A stretch of 64,000 nt of DNA from Emticicia sp037153985. GTDB taxonomy: Bacteria; Bacteroidota; Bacteroidia; Cytophagales; Spirosomataceae. The stretch covers positions 62,001 to 126,000 of the forward strand of contig NZ_JBBAYI010000002.1 in the NCBI RefSeq assembly GCF_037153985.1, read 5' to 3'. The position numbers and the translations under genes were made by a program. This document shows, piece by piece, positions 53,584 to 61,078 of this stretch. Every line of letters starts with the position of its first letter. The stretch's first letter is position 1. The notes under the pieces are model-generated. The model was given only the letters and a program-made list of their open reading frames with translations, was not told where the DNA came from and did not search any database.

Positions 53584-54378
53584 ATGGCAGATACTATTGA
53601 ATATAAAGTACCAACAATGGCAGAAATGGCCATGAACGGACAAGAGCCTGAGGTTCTTTTCTGGGTTGGCTGTGCGGGTTCTTTCGATGACAGATATAAA
53701 AAAGTAACCATTGCTTTCGTTAAAATCCTGAATAAAATCGGGGTTAAATTTGCTGTTTTAGGTACAGAAGAAAGCTGCACGGGCGACCCCGCCCGCAGAG
53801 CAGGCAATGAGTTTACGTTCCAGATGCTGGCGCAACAGAACATACAGGTGCTTAATGGTTATGGCGTAAAAAAAATAGTAACAGCCTGCCCTCATTGTTT
53901 TAATACATTAAAAAACGAATACCCCGAACTTGGTGGTAATTATGAAGTTATTCACCACTCGCAGTATTTACAGCAACTGATTAACGAAGGTCGTGTAAAA
54001 ATTGAAGGAGGTGGCTCATTTAAGGGACAAAAAATAACCTTCCATGACTCATGCTATTTAGGCAGGGCTAATGATATTTATGAAGCTCCGCGCCAGTTAC
54101 TCGAAAAACTTGATGCCGATTTGGTTGAAATGAAACGCTGCCGTACCAATGGTTTATGCTGTGGAGCCGGAGGCGGACAAATGTTTAAAGAACCCGAAAA
54201 AGGGAATAAGGATATAAATATTGAACGCATAGAAGAAGCCCTAGCCACTGGTGCAAAAACCATTGCCGTGGCGTGTCCTTTCTGCATGGTAATGATGTCG
54301 GACGGGGTAAAGAATAAAGAAAAGGAAAACGAAGTAAAAGTATATGACCTAGCCGAGTTGCTGGTTCAGACACTTTAA
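53584..54378 (+). CDS. (Fe-S)-binding protein with two CCG domains
   Basis: A 264-aa cytoplasmic protein with two cysteine-rich CCG-type domains, as in the C-terminal half of HdrD/LutA/glycolate-oxidase iron-sulfur subunits. Domain 1 has C30, C65 (SCTGDP, one cysteine replaced), C102 and C105 (ACPHC). Domain 2 has C157, C186, C192/C193 (LCCGAGGG) and C231/C234 (ACPFC). These ligate a noncubane [4Fe-4S] cluster in relatives and pass electrons from flavoproteins toward quinone. The N-terminal ferredoxin-like partner is not adjacent here. The shared operator with the fatty-acid operon suggests a role in acyl-CoA dehydrogenase electron transfer. Confidence 0.88.
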   Translation: MADTIEYKVPTMAEMAMNGQEPEVLFWVGCAGSFDDRYKKVTIAFVKILNKIGVKFAVLGTEESCTGDPARRAGNEFTFQMLAQQNIQVLNGYGVKKIVTACPHCFNTLKNEYPELGGNYEVIHHSQYLQQLINEGRVKIEGGGSFKGQKITFHDSCYLGRANDIYEAPRQLLEKLDADLVEMKRCRTNGLCCGAGGGQMFKEPEKGNKDINIERIEEALATGAKTIAVACPFCMVMMSDGVKNKEKENEVKVYDLAELLVQTL

Positions 54379-54456
54379 GGTTTCATATTTGTTGGTTTCA
54401 TCAAAGAACTTTTACAGGTTCATTCAATGTTAAGTTACAAGAATAAAACCTGTATT

Positions 54457-54963
54457 ATGTATATTGCTTTTGAACAACTTCCTTCGAGTGCGCGTATCTG
54501 GATTTATCAGGCTAACCGCGCCCTTACCGATAACGAAATTAGTATTATCGAAACTACTTTGCAACCCGCTGTGAGCCAATGGGCTGCGCATGGGGCTGCA
54601 TTACTGGCATCAGTAAAGGTATTACATAATCGTTTTGTAGTTATTGCCCTCGACGAAAACCAACACGAAGCCAGTGGTTGTTCGATAGATGCGTCAACCC
54701 GCTGGTTTAAAGAATTGGGTAATCAACTCAATATCGATTTCTTCGACCGCTCTCAGGCTTATCTTGATGGCAATGAAATTAAAACGTTTTCTATTTTTCA
54801 GCCTAAAAAAGCTATTGAAAACGGCCTAATCAACGCCGATACAATCATTTTTGTTAACAACAATAACATTCATACACTAGCCGATTTATCAACCAAGTGG
54901 CAAATAAAAGCCTCTGAAAGCTACCTGAAAAGGTTTTTCAGTAACATAGGCACTTTGGCTTAA
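54457..54963 (+). CDS. Conserved Bacteroidota protein, often mis-called ABC transporter ATPase
   Basis: A 168-aa protein beginning MYIAFEQLPSSARIWIYQ. It has no Walker motifs, so the ATPase label given to relatives is not supported. The middle holds CSIDASTRWFKELG and FFDRSQAYLDGNEIKTF, a mixed alpha/beta pattern. I start it at the ATG at 54457, since the conserved MYIAFEQ opening lies there; 10 more residues from 54427 are possible. No function can be assigned. Confidence 0.68.
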   Translation: MYIAFEQLPSSARIWIYQANRALTDNEISIIETTLQPAVSQWAAHGAALLASVKVLHNRFVVIALDENQHEASGCSIDASTRWFKELGNQLNIDFFDRSQAYLDGNEIKTFSIFQPKKAIENGLINADTIIFVNNNNIHTLADLSTKWQIKASESYLKRFFSNIGTLA

Positions 54964-54988
54964 TTTATCTTCTCTTAACAGATTTAGC

Positions 54989-56029
54989 ATGGAATTAGGT
55001 ATCAGTACATTCGGAGAAGTGCATCCCGATGGTGTAGCAGGCAAGGCAATCAATGCACATGAGCGTATGCAGGAACTCATAGCCGAAGGCAAACTGGCCG
55101 ATGAAGTGGGTTTGGATGTATTTGCCGTAGGTGAACACCACCGACCAGATTTTATTATTTCGGCACCCGAAGTAGCGTTGGCCGCTATTGCTGCGGTTAC
55201 CAAAAACATACGTCTGTCGAGCTCGGTAACAGTATTAAGCTCGGCCGACCCCGTACGTGTATTCCAGAATTTTGCCACACTCGACCTTCTCTCGAATGGT
55301 AGGGCTGAAATTCTGGCAGGTAGAGGTTCATTCATAGAATCGTTTCCCTTGTTTGGCTACGATTTACAAGATTACAACGAGCTTTTTATTGAAAAGCTCG
55401 ACCTGTTAGTAAAAATTAACCAATCAGAAGTGGTTTCATGGAAAGGCAAATTCAGGGCCCCTATTCATAATCTCGGCGTTTATCCACGCCCTTATCAGGA
55501 GTCTTTGCCAATATGGTTAGCTGTTGGCGGCACACCGGGTTCTGCTATCAGAGCCGGAAAAATGAACCTCCCCATGACGCTGGCTATTCTGGGTGGGCGG
55601 CCTAGCCAATATGTGTCTTTTGTTAATTTATACAAACAATCATACAAAGAAGCCGGCCATGACCCTGCTAAATTTCAGTTAGGTATTAATTCTCAGTTTT
55701 ATATTGCCGAAACCTCGCAGCAAGCCCAGAATGAATTCTGGCCCTCATACGAAAAACTGATGAATCGTGTCGGCAAAGAACGCGGTTGGTCGCCAATCAC
55801 ACGTGAACAGTTCGAATATTCATGTTTGCCAGACGGACCTCTTTTTGTAGGAAGCCCGCAACAGGTTATTGACAAAATACTTTACCAATCAGAATTATTT
55901 AATCATACCCGTTTTTTAGCTCAAATGGTTAAGGGCAGTATTCCGCACGAAAAAATCCTGAAAACCATTGAGTTATTTGGCACAAAAGTAGCTCCTGAGG
56001 TAAAAAAAGCATTAGCCCTGAGTAAATAA
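54989..56029 (+). CDS. LLM-class flavin-dependent oxidoreductase
   Basis: A 346-aa luciferase-like monooxygenase family protein (TIM barrel, F420 or FMN dependent). Signatures are EHHRPDFIISAPEVALAA near residues 47-64, TVLSSADPVRVFQNFATLDLLSNGRAEILAGRGS in parts around 80-112, and VGSPQQVIDKI near 290. The EHH pair after strand 2 and the GRGS turn are typical of FMN-binding LLMs. Substrate not known. It starts 25 bp after the previous gene and the fRMsr gene follows by 33 bp, suggesting one transcript. Confidence 0.86.
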   Translation: MELGISTFGEVHPDGVAGKAINAHERMQELIAEGKLADEVGLDVFAVGEHHRPDFIISAPEVALAAIAAVTKNIRLSSSVTVLSSADPVRVFQNFATLDLLSNGRAEILAGRGSFIESFPLFGYDLQDYNELFIEKLDLLVKINQSEVVSWKGKFRAPIHNLGVYPRPYQESLPIWLAVGGTPGSAIRAGKMNLPMTLAILGGRPSQYVSFVNLYKQSYKEAGHDPAKFQLGINSQFYIAETSQQAQNEFWPSYEKLMNRVGKERGWSPITREQFEYSCLPDGPLFVGSPQQVIDKILYQSELFNHTRFLAQMVKGSIPHEKILKTIELFGTKVAPEVKKALALSK

Positions 56030-56062
56030 CAAGTACGCAGGACTCCCAAACTATTTATTACT

Positions 56063-56554
56063 ATGGCTGAAACCCTATATATACCACAAACGGCCTCGCG
56101 CAAAGAAGTTTATAACACCCTGTTACCGCAGGTAGAAGCACTTATTGGCTCAGAAACAGATACCATTGCTAATCTGGCCAACATAGCTGCTGTGCTAAAA
56201 GAAGCCTTTGGTTTTTTCTGGGTTGGTTTTTATTTAAAGAAAGACAACCAACTGGTTTTAGGCCCCTTTCAAGGCCCCATTGCCTGCACACGTATTAATT
56301 TTGATAAAGGCGTTTGTGGCTACTGTTACCGTACCAAAGCAACCATAATTGTACCTAACGTTGACGAATTTCCGGGGCATATTGCTTGTAGTTCGGCATC
56401 GAAATCAGAAATTGTAGTTCCTGTTTTTGATAGTAAAGGCAATGTTGCGATGGTGCTTGATGTAGACAGCGATAAACTAGATGATTTTTCAGAGACAGAT
56501 AAAGAAGGGCTTGAAAGCCTGATACGTTTATTAGAAAAAACTTTTAAGGCATAA
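56063..56554 (+). CDS. msrC: Free methionine-(R)-sulfoxide reductase (GAF domain)
   Basis: A 163-aa GAF-domain reductase for free Met-R-sulfoxide. The family catalytic cysteines are present: C75 (GPFQGPIACTRI), C85 (KGVCGYC) and C109 (GHIACSSASKSEIV), with the same spacing as E. coli C84/C94/C118. An extra cysteine, C88, sits next to C85. The DVDSDKLDDFSETD tail is typical. It probably repairs free oxidised methionine in the cytosol. Confidence 0.93.
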   Translation: MAETLYIPQTASRKEVYNTLLPQVEALIGSETDTIANLANIAAVLKEAFGFFWVGFYLKKDNQLVLGPFQGPIACTRINFDKGVCGYCYRTKATIIVPNVDEFPGHIACSSASKSEIVVPVFDSKGNVAMVLDVDSDKLDDFSETDKEGLESLIRLLEKTFKA

Positions 56555-56556
56555 AT

Positions 56557-57126
56557 ATGAATACGTTGTTTCCGATATTTTTAAAGCTCGAAGAACTCCA
56601 TACCTTAATTGTAGGGGGGGGTAACGTAGGTTTAGAAAAACTGGAGGCCGTACTCAGAAACTCACCACAGGCCCGTGTTACACTTGTAGCTCCTGAAATC
56701 AGAGACGAAATAAAAGCACTGGCACAAAAACATCGCGTAACGCTGATTTATGCCGCGTATGCAAATACTCATCTTGAAAATGCGGATATAGTTATTGCCG
56801 GCACAAACGACAAAGCCGTGAACAAACAGGTGCAGGAAGATTGTAAAGCCAGAAAAATTCTGGTAAACATTGCCGACACACCCGATTTATGTGATTTTTA
56901 TCTGAGTTCGGTAGTACAGAAAGACGATTTAAAAATAGCAATTTCGACCAACGGTAAGTCGCCTACATTTGCCAAGCGTTTTAGGGAAATACTGGAAGAA
57001 ATACTGCCCGACAATTTACAGGAAACCCTCGATAACCTGCAAACAATCAGAAACAAACTGAAAGGCGATTTTCAGGAAAAAGTCCAGAAACTGAATGAAA
57101 TTACCCGAGTAATGCGAGGCCAATAA
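56557..57126 (+). CDS. Precorrin-2 dehydrogenase / sirohydrochlorin ferrochelatase (siroheme synthase N-domain)
   Basis: A 189-aa CysG N-domain/Met8-like protein. The NAD-binding motif VGGGNVGLEKLEAVL is at about residues 19-33, and the catalytic aspartate is in DTPDLCDFYLSS near 104-115 (D in the TPD). ISTNGKSPTFAKRFREILEE is the conserved dimer/chelatase helix. It oxidises precorrin-2 and inserts iron to give siroheme for sulfite or nitrite reductase. Methyltransferase (CysG C-domain) is not fused. It starts 2 bp after the fRMsr stop, in the same operon. Confidence 0.9.
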   Translation: MNTLFPIFLKLEELHTLIVGGGNVGLEKLEAVLRNSPQARVTLVAPEIRDEIKALAQKHRVTLIYAAYANTHLENADIVIAGTNDKAVNKQVQEDCKARKILVNIADTPDLCDFYLSSVVQKDDLKIAISTNGKSPTFAKRFREILEEILPDNLQETLDNLQTIRNKLKGDFQEKVQKLNEITRVMRGQ

Positions 57127-57161
57127 AAAAGCACCTGTGAAGGTCTCATAGGTGCTTTTTT
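57125..57161. terminator. Bidirectional terminator after siroheme gene / ABC exporter
   Basis: A-run and GCACCTGTGA (57125-57140) pair with TCATAGGTGC and T-run (57147-57161), one mismatch. Sits between converging genes. Confidence 0.85.
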
Positions 57162-57170
57162 AACCAAAAT

Positions 57171-58931
57171 CTATGCTACGGCAAGGGTGTTTTTTCTTTC
57201 ACCGATTTGCTGTCTCCACATGGCATAATACAGTCCTTTTTCTGCCAATAGCTCTTCGTGCCTGCCTACTTCAACAATTTGTCCACGTTCCAGAACGAAG
57301 ATTTTATCAGCGTGCATAACCGTACTTAACCGATGGGCAATCATGACGGTTATGTAGTCGCCTTGTGCTGTTACACTCTTTACTGTATTGGTGATTTCTT
57401 CCTCAGTAAGAGAGTCAAGTGCAGAAGTAGCTTCATCAAAAACAAAAATTTTCGGATTCCGCAACAATGCTCTGGCAATCGATAAGCGTTGTTTTTCACC
57501 ACCCGAAATCTTGATTCCTCCTTCGCCTATCACTGTATCAACGCCATTATCTGCACGAGCCAGAAGTGTCTGGCAGGCAGATTTTTCCAGCACATCGGCT
57601 ATTTCCTCGTCGGTTGCATTCGGATGCGCAAATAATAAATTCTCTTTGATAGTACCCGAAAACAACTGTGTATCCTGTGTAACAAAACCAATTTGTGAGC
57701 GCAACTCTTCGATATTAATTTCGTTAGAAGGCAGGTTATTATAATAAATTGTTCCGCTAGACGGATTATACAATCCAACGAGTAGCTTTACTAAAGTAGT
57801 TTTTCCAGAACCTGATGGCCCCACAAAAGCAACTGTTTCGCCTTCTTTTACTTCAAAATTTACATTATCAAGTGCATAAGTATGAGCCGACAAATGCTTG
57901 AAACTCACATTCTCGAATTGCAGATGATGCACTGTACCCAAAGTAGACGGAGATTCGGGGGTTACTTCAACGGGTTTGCTAAGTAGTTTGTCAAAATTAT
58001 TTAAAGAGGCTTCGGCTTCACGATAAGCAATAATCACATTACCGATTTCCTGCATAGGGCCAAACACAAAGAACGAATAAAACTGTAAACTTAATAACTG
58101 CCCCACACTCATCTGATTTCTGAAAATCAGGAACAACAAAACAAACAGAATACATTGCCGCAGGAAGTTCACGAATGTACCCTGAATAAAGCTGATACTC
58201 CGCACGCCTCTTACTTTTTTAAGCTCTAACTGAAGAATTTTAAAGGTATTCTGGTTAAGGCGTTTGATTTCCTGCGCTGTTAAGCCCAAACTCTTGATTA
58301 ACTCGATATTACGCAGCGATTCGGTCGTAGTACCTGCCAGTGCCGTGGTTTCTTTTACAATTACGCGCTGAATTTCTTTAATTTTCCGGCTTAGTACTCT
58401 TGTCAAAGAAGCTAAAGCAAACGCTCCTACAAAGTAAATAGCTATGAGCCACGAGTTTACACTTAACGAATATACTGTTAAAAAAACAATGCCTACCACC
58501 GAGGTAAAAGCTACGTTAATAAACGAAGTTATAAACTTTTCGGTATCTGTGCGTACTTTCTGCAATACAGAAAGTGTTTCACCGCTGCGTTGGTCTTCAA
58601 ATTGCTGATACGGCAGCTTAAGTGTGTGCCTGAGGCCATCGGTAAAAACATTGGCTCCCAGTTTCTGGATAATCATGTTTACCATGTAATCCTGCAATGT
58701 TTTAGCTATGCGGCTTATCATAGCAACACCTACAATTGCCAGTAACATCAATAAAACACCTGATAAAAATTCTGATTCGGTAAAGTCTTTGGCACGATTG
58801 GCGTATTTATCAATGAGCTTTCCGAAAATATAAGGGTCAAGCAGCGAAAATGTTTGATTAATTGCCGCTAAAATCAATGCCAGAACAACCTGCCAACGAT
58901 AACGGCTGAGATAGTGTAAAAGAAGTTTCAT
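57171..58931 (-). CDS. ABC transporter, fused permease and ATPase (MsbA-like)
   Basis: A 586-aa half-transporter. The N-terminal ABC-membrane domain has six helices (residues about 12-310, first LALILAAINQTFSLLDPYIFG region). The nucleotide-binding domain contains Walker A GPSGSGKTT near 368-376, signature LSGGEKQRLSIARALL, Walker B IFVFDEATSALDS, and H-loop IAHRLST. The substrate cannot be inferred; lipids, peptides and drugs are all possible for this type. It is monocistronic, convergent with the siroheme gene. Confidence 0.93.
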   Translation of the reverse strand: MKLLLHYLSRYRWQVVLALILAAINQTFSLLDPYIFGKLIDKYANRAKDFTESEFLSGVLLMLLAIVGVAMISRIAKTLQDYMVNMIIQKLGANVFTDGLRHTLKLPYQQFEDQRSGETLSVLQKVRTDTEKFITSFINVAFTSVVGIVFLTVYSLSVNSWLIAIYFVGAFALASLTRVLSRKIKEIQRVIVKETTALAGTTTESLRNIELIKSLGLTAQEIKRLNQNTFKILQLELKKVRGVRSISFIQGTFVNFLRQCILFVLLFLIFRNQMSVGQLLSLQFYSFFVFGPMQEIGNVIIAYREAEASLNNFDKLLSKPVEVTPESPSTLGTVHHLQFENVSFKHLSAHTYALDNVNFEVKEGETVAFVGPSGSGKTTLVKLLVGLYNPSSGTIYYNNLPSNEINIEELRSQIGFVTQDTQLFSGTIKENLLFAHPNATDEEIADVLEKSACQTLLARADNGVDTVIGEGGIKISGGEKQRLSIARALLRNPKIFVFDEATSALDSLTEEEITNTVKSVTAQGDYITVMIAHRLSTVMHADKIFVLERGQIVEVGRHEELLAEKGLYYAMWRQQIGERKNTLAVA

Positions 58932-59130
58932 CTAAAATCCTTTGGAAATAATGTATAGGTACATCTAAACAAACAAACTGATTTCGTAAATAATTCCATG
59001 CTTTTGAGGAGTTCTGGCTGGGTTTCATATAAGTTTTTTTCCAAAACTTTCTATTAAATTACCTTTCCTACAAAGATTCTTTTTTTATCTTTATTTTTAA
59101 AAAAACTTTGCCCTACAAAACTAAACCGAT

Positions 59131-59805
59131 ATGACACCCGTTAGCTCCCGTTCTTTTATCAGACAAGTAAAAGATATTACTATCAGTAGTACACTGGCTC
59201 TGGCCATTCTGGGCAGTAGTTTTACTTTACAAAGTTGTGGTAGTTCAGACGACGAAAGTGATTATGCCTACGAAGAAGTAGACGTTTATACGAAAGGAGT
59301 AAGAACTTATATTACAGAAACATCAAAAGATGTATTTAAAATTACCGACGAAACAGAAGTTCCTGCCGATAGCTCTATTGCCATTGTCACTTACCTTGAT
59401 GGCAAAAAAGATACGCTTTCGCCGCAAGCAGTAAAGACTCTGATTGACAAAGAGGTGGCTTTGCACCCTACTAACATAGGCCATAGCGATAACCTATCGA
59501 ATGCACTCTTGTTTGGAGGTATGGGTTATCTGTTAGCTAAAACGCTCAGCCCAAATTATGCCAATTACCGCCCTGATGTAACAACAGGTTTGCAAGCCAA
59601 TAAGGCTACACCCAAAGATAGCTCTTACCACAGACGCCACGGTTATTATGGCGGTATGATGCGTTATTATGCCACCACGGCTGCATTTAATAAATCGAGC
59701 CAGATTCATGAAAATATCGGGCATTCGCGTACTACTATGGCAAGGCCCGCCGGTGGCAAAAGTGGTTTCTTCCATAGTTCGGGGCATAGTAGCCACCATT
59801 CTTAA
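59131..59805 (+). CDS. YgiB-like lipoprotein
   Basis: A 224-aa lipoprotein with lipobox LQSC (C36). A central segment GGMGYLLAKTLS and the ending TMARPAGGKSGFFHSSG are reminiscent of the DUF1190/UPF0441 YgiB family, which ends in a glycine/serine rich tail and a FFGSS-like motif. The last 60 residues are rich in H, S, Y and G (SYHRRHGYYGGMMRYYATT, then SSGHSSHHS). Position supports the call: the next gene 53 bp on is a YgiC-like ligase, the classical YgiB partner. The biochemical role of YgiB is unknown. Confidence 0.65.
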   Translation: MTPVSSRSFIRQVKDITISSTLALAILGSSFTLQSCGSSDDESDYAYEEVDVYTKGVRTYITETSKDVFKITDETEVPADSSIAIVTYLDGKKDTLSPQAVKTLIDKEVALHPTNIGHSDNLSNALLFGGMGYLLAKTLSPNYANYRPDVTTGLQANKATPKDSSYHRRHGYYGGMMRYYATTAAFNKSSQIHENIGHSRTTMARPAGGKSGFFHSSGHSSHHS

Positions 59806-59858
59806 TCATGACGCGATTATTGACACGGTTAATCGCTTTTAACTGAAATCCATCAAAG

Positions 59859-61028
59859 ATGAAACTCAAACAATTAATAACACCTCCGCAGCAATCGCTA
59901 AGAAATGCTGGCTGGGACTGGATGTTAGGCGAAGATACTTTGCCTTATATTACTAACGACATGGTTGTGGTGTCGGAAAAAGAAGCAGAAGCCTATTACG
60001 AAGCAGCCAACACACTTTATGAAATGTTTATTGAAGCAGCGCAATATGTAATCGATAATAACCTGTTCAATGAATTAGGCATACCCGAAAACCTGGTTAA
60101 TCTTGTTAAGTTTTCGTGGGACAACGACAAACAGTGGCATCTTTATGGCCGCTTTGATTTAAGTGGGGGTTTAGATGGCAAACCTATCAAACTCATTGAG
60201 TTTAATGCCGATACTGCCACCTGTATACCCGAAACAGCCATTGTACAGTGGGCTTCGCTTAAAGCCAATAATTTAGATGAAAGCAGCCAGTTCAATACCT
60301 TGTATGAAAGCCTTGCAGAGAATTTCAGGGAAATACAAAGACAAAACCCGGGGTTTGAGCCATCGTTGCTTATTACAACTATGAAAGATTACCCCGAAGA
60401 TGACACCAATATGCAAGTTTTGGGAGAAGCTGCCAGAGAAGCTGGTTTTGAAGTAGCTTTTGAATATATCGAAGAAGTGGAGTTTTCGCCTGTTGAAGGT
60501 ATTTACAAGCAGAATGCTAAAGATGGCAGTTTTACCAGATATGATTACTGGTTTAAGTTAATTCCGTGGGAATACATTGGCTGGGACGAACCCGAACTGG
60601 CCGATATACTTACCCAGATAGTTGTTAATCAGAAAGCAATTGTGCTGAATCCGGCATATACGCTATTGTTTCAGTCGAAAGGCATTCTCAAAATATTGTG
60701 GGATTTATTCCCGAATCACCCTTTGCTACTCGAAACTTCTACTCAAACGCTTGCAGGCAAACCAAGTGTAGAAAAAGTATTGTTCGGGCGTGAAGGTGCA
60801 AACGTAAGAATTATTTCGGCGTCGGGGTATCCGTTAGAAGAAAACGATGGAGAGTATTTTGAGCAAAATACAGTTTTTCAGGAATACACCGAGTTTTTGC
60901 AAGATAAAACAGGAAATTACTATCAGGCAGGCGTATTTTTTGCAGGCGAAGCTTGTGGATTAGGTTTTCGTAAAGGTGGCAAAATAATTGATAACAAAGC
61001 TCAGTTTTGCGGGCATATTATTGAATAA
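59859..61028 (+). CDS. Glutathionylspermidine-synthase-like ATP-grasp ligase (YgiC type)
   Basis: A 389-aa protein with only the synthetase (ATP-grasp) domain of glutathionylspermidine synthase; the amidase domain is absent. Signatures are YGRFDLSGGLDGKPIKLIEFNADTATCIPETA split over two strands (about residues 98-130) and the late GREGANVRI / YYQAGVFFAGEACGLGFRKGG. It would join a peptide and an amine with ATP, but the lone-domain YgiC proteins have not been shown to make glutathionylspermidine. It follows the YgiB-like lipoprotein by 53 bp. Confidence 0.87.
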   Translation: MKLKQLITPPQQSLRNAGWDWMLGEDTLPYITNDMVVVSEKEAEAYYEAANTLYEMFIEAAQYVIDNNLFNELGIPENLVNLVKFSWDNDKQWHLYGRFDLSGGLDGKPIKLIEFNADTATCIPETAIVQWASLKANNLDESSQFNTLYESLAENFREIQRQNPGFEPSLLITTMKDYPEDDTNMQVLGEAAREAGFEVAFEYIEEVEFSPVEGIYKQNAKDGSFTRYDYWFKLIPWEYIGWDEPELADILTQIVVNQKAIVLNPAYTLLFQSKGILKILWDLFPNHPLLLETSTQTLAGKPSVEKVLFGREGANVRIISASGYPLEENDGEYFEQNTVFQEYTEFLQDKTGNYYQAGVFFAGEACGLGFRKGGKIIDNKAQFCGHIIE

Positions 61029-61036
61029 ACAAAAAG

Positions 61037-61070
61037 GGTCTCTCAAAAGCTACACGACTTTTGAGAGACC
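61037..61070 (-). terminator. Terminator between the YgiC-like gene and the FG-GAP gene
   Basis: GGTCTCTCAAAAG (61037-61049) and CTTTTGAGAGACC (61058-61070), 13-bp perfect, followed leftward by CTTTTTGTTTA; the rightward side lacks a T-run, so it mainly ends the leftward gene. Confidence 0.75.
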
Positions 61071-61078
61071 TCTGCCTG

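Noticed and set aside
54457..54963. ABC transporter ATPase annotation for this protein
   Set aside because: No Walker A, Walker B or signature motif is present in the sequence.
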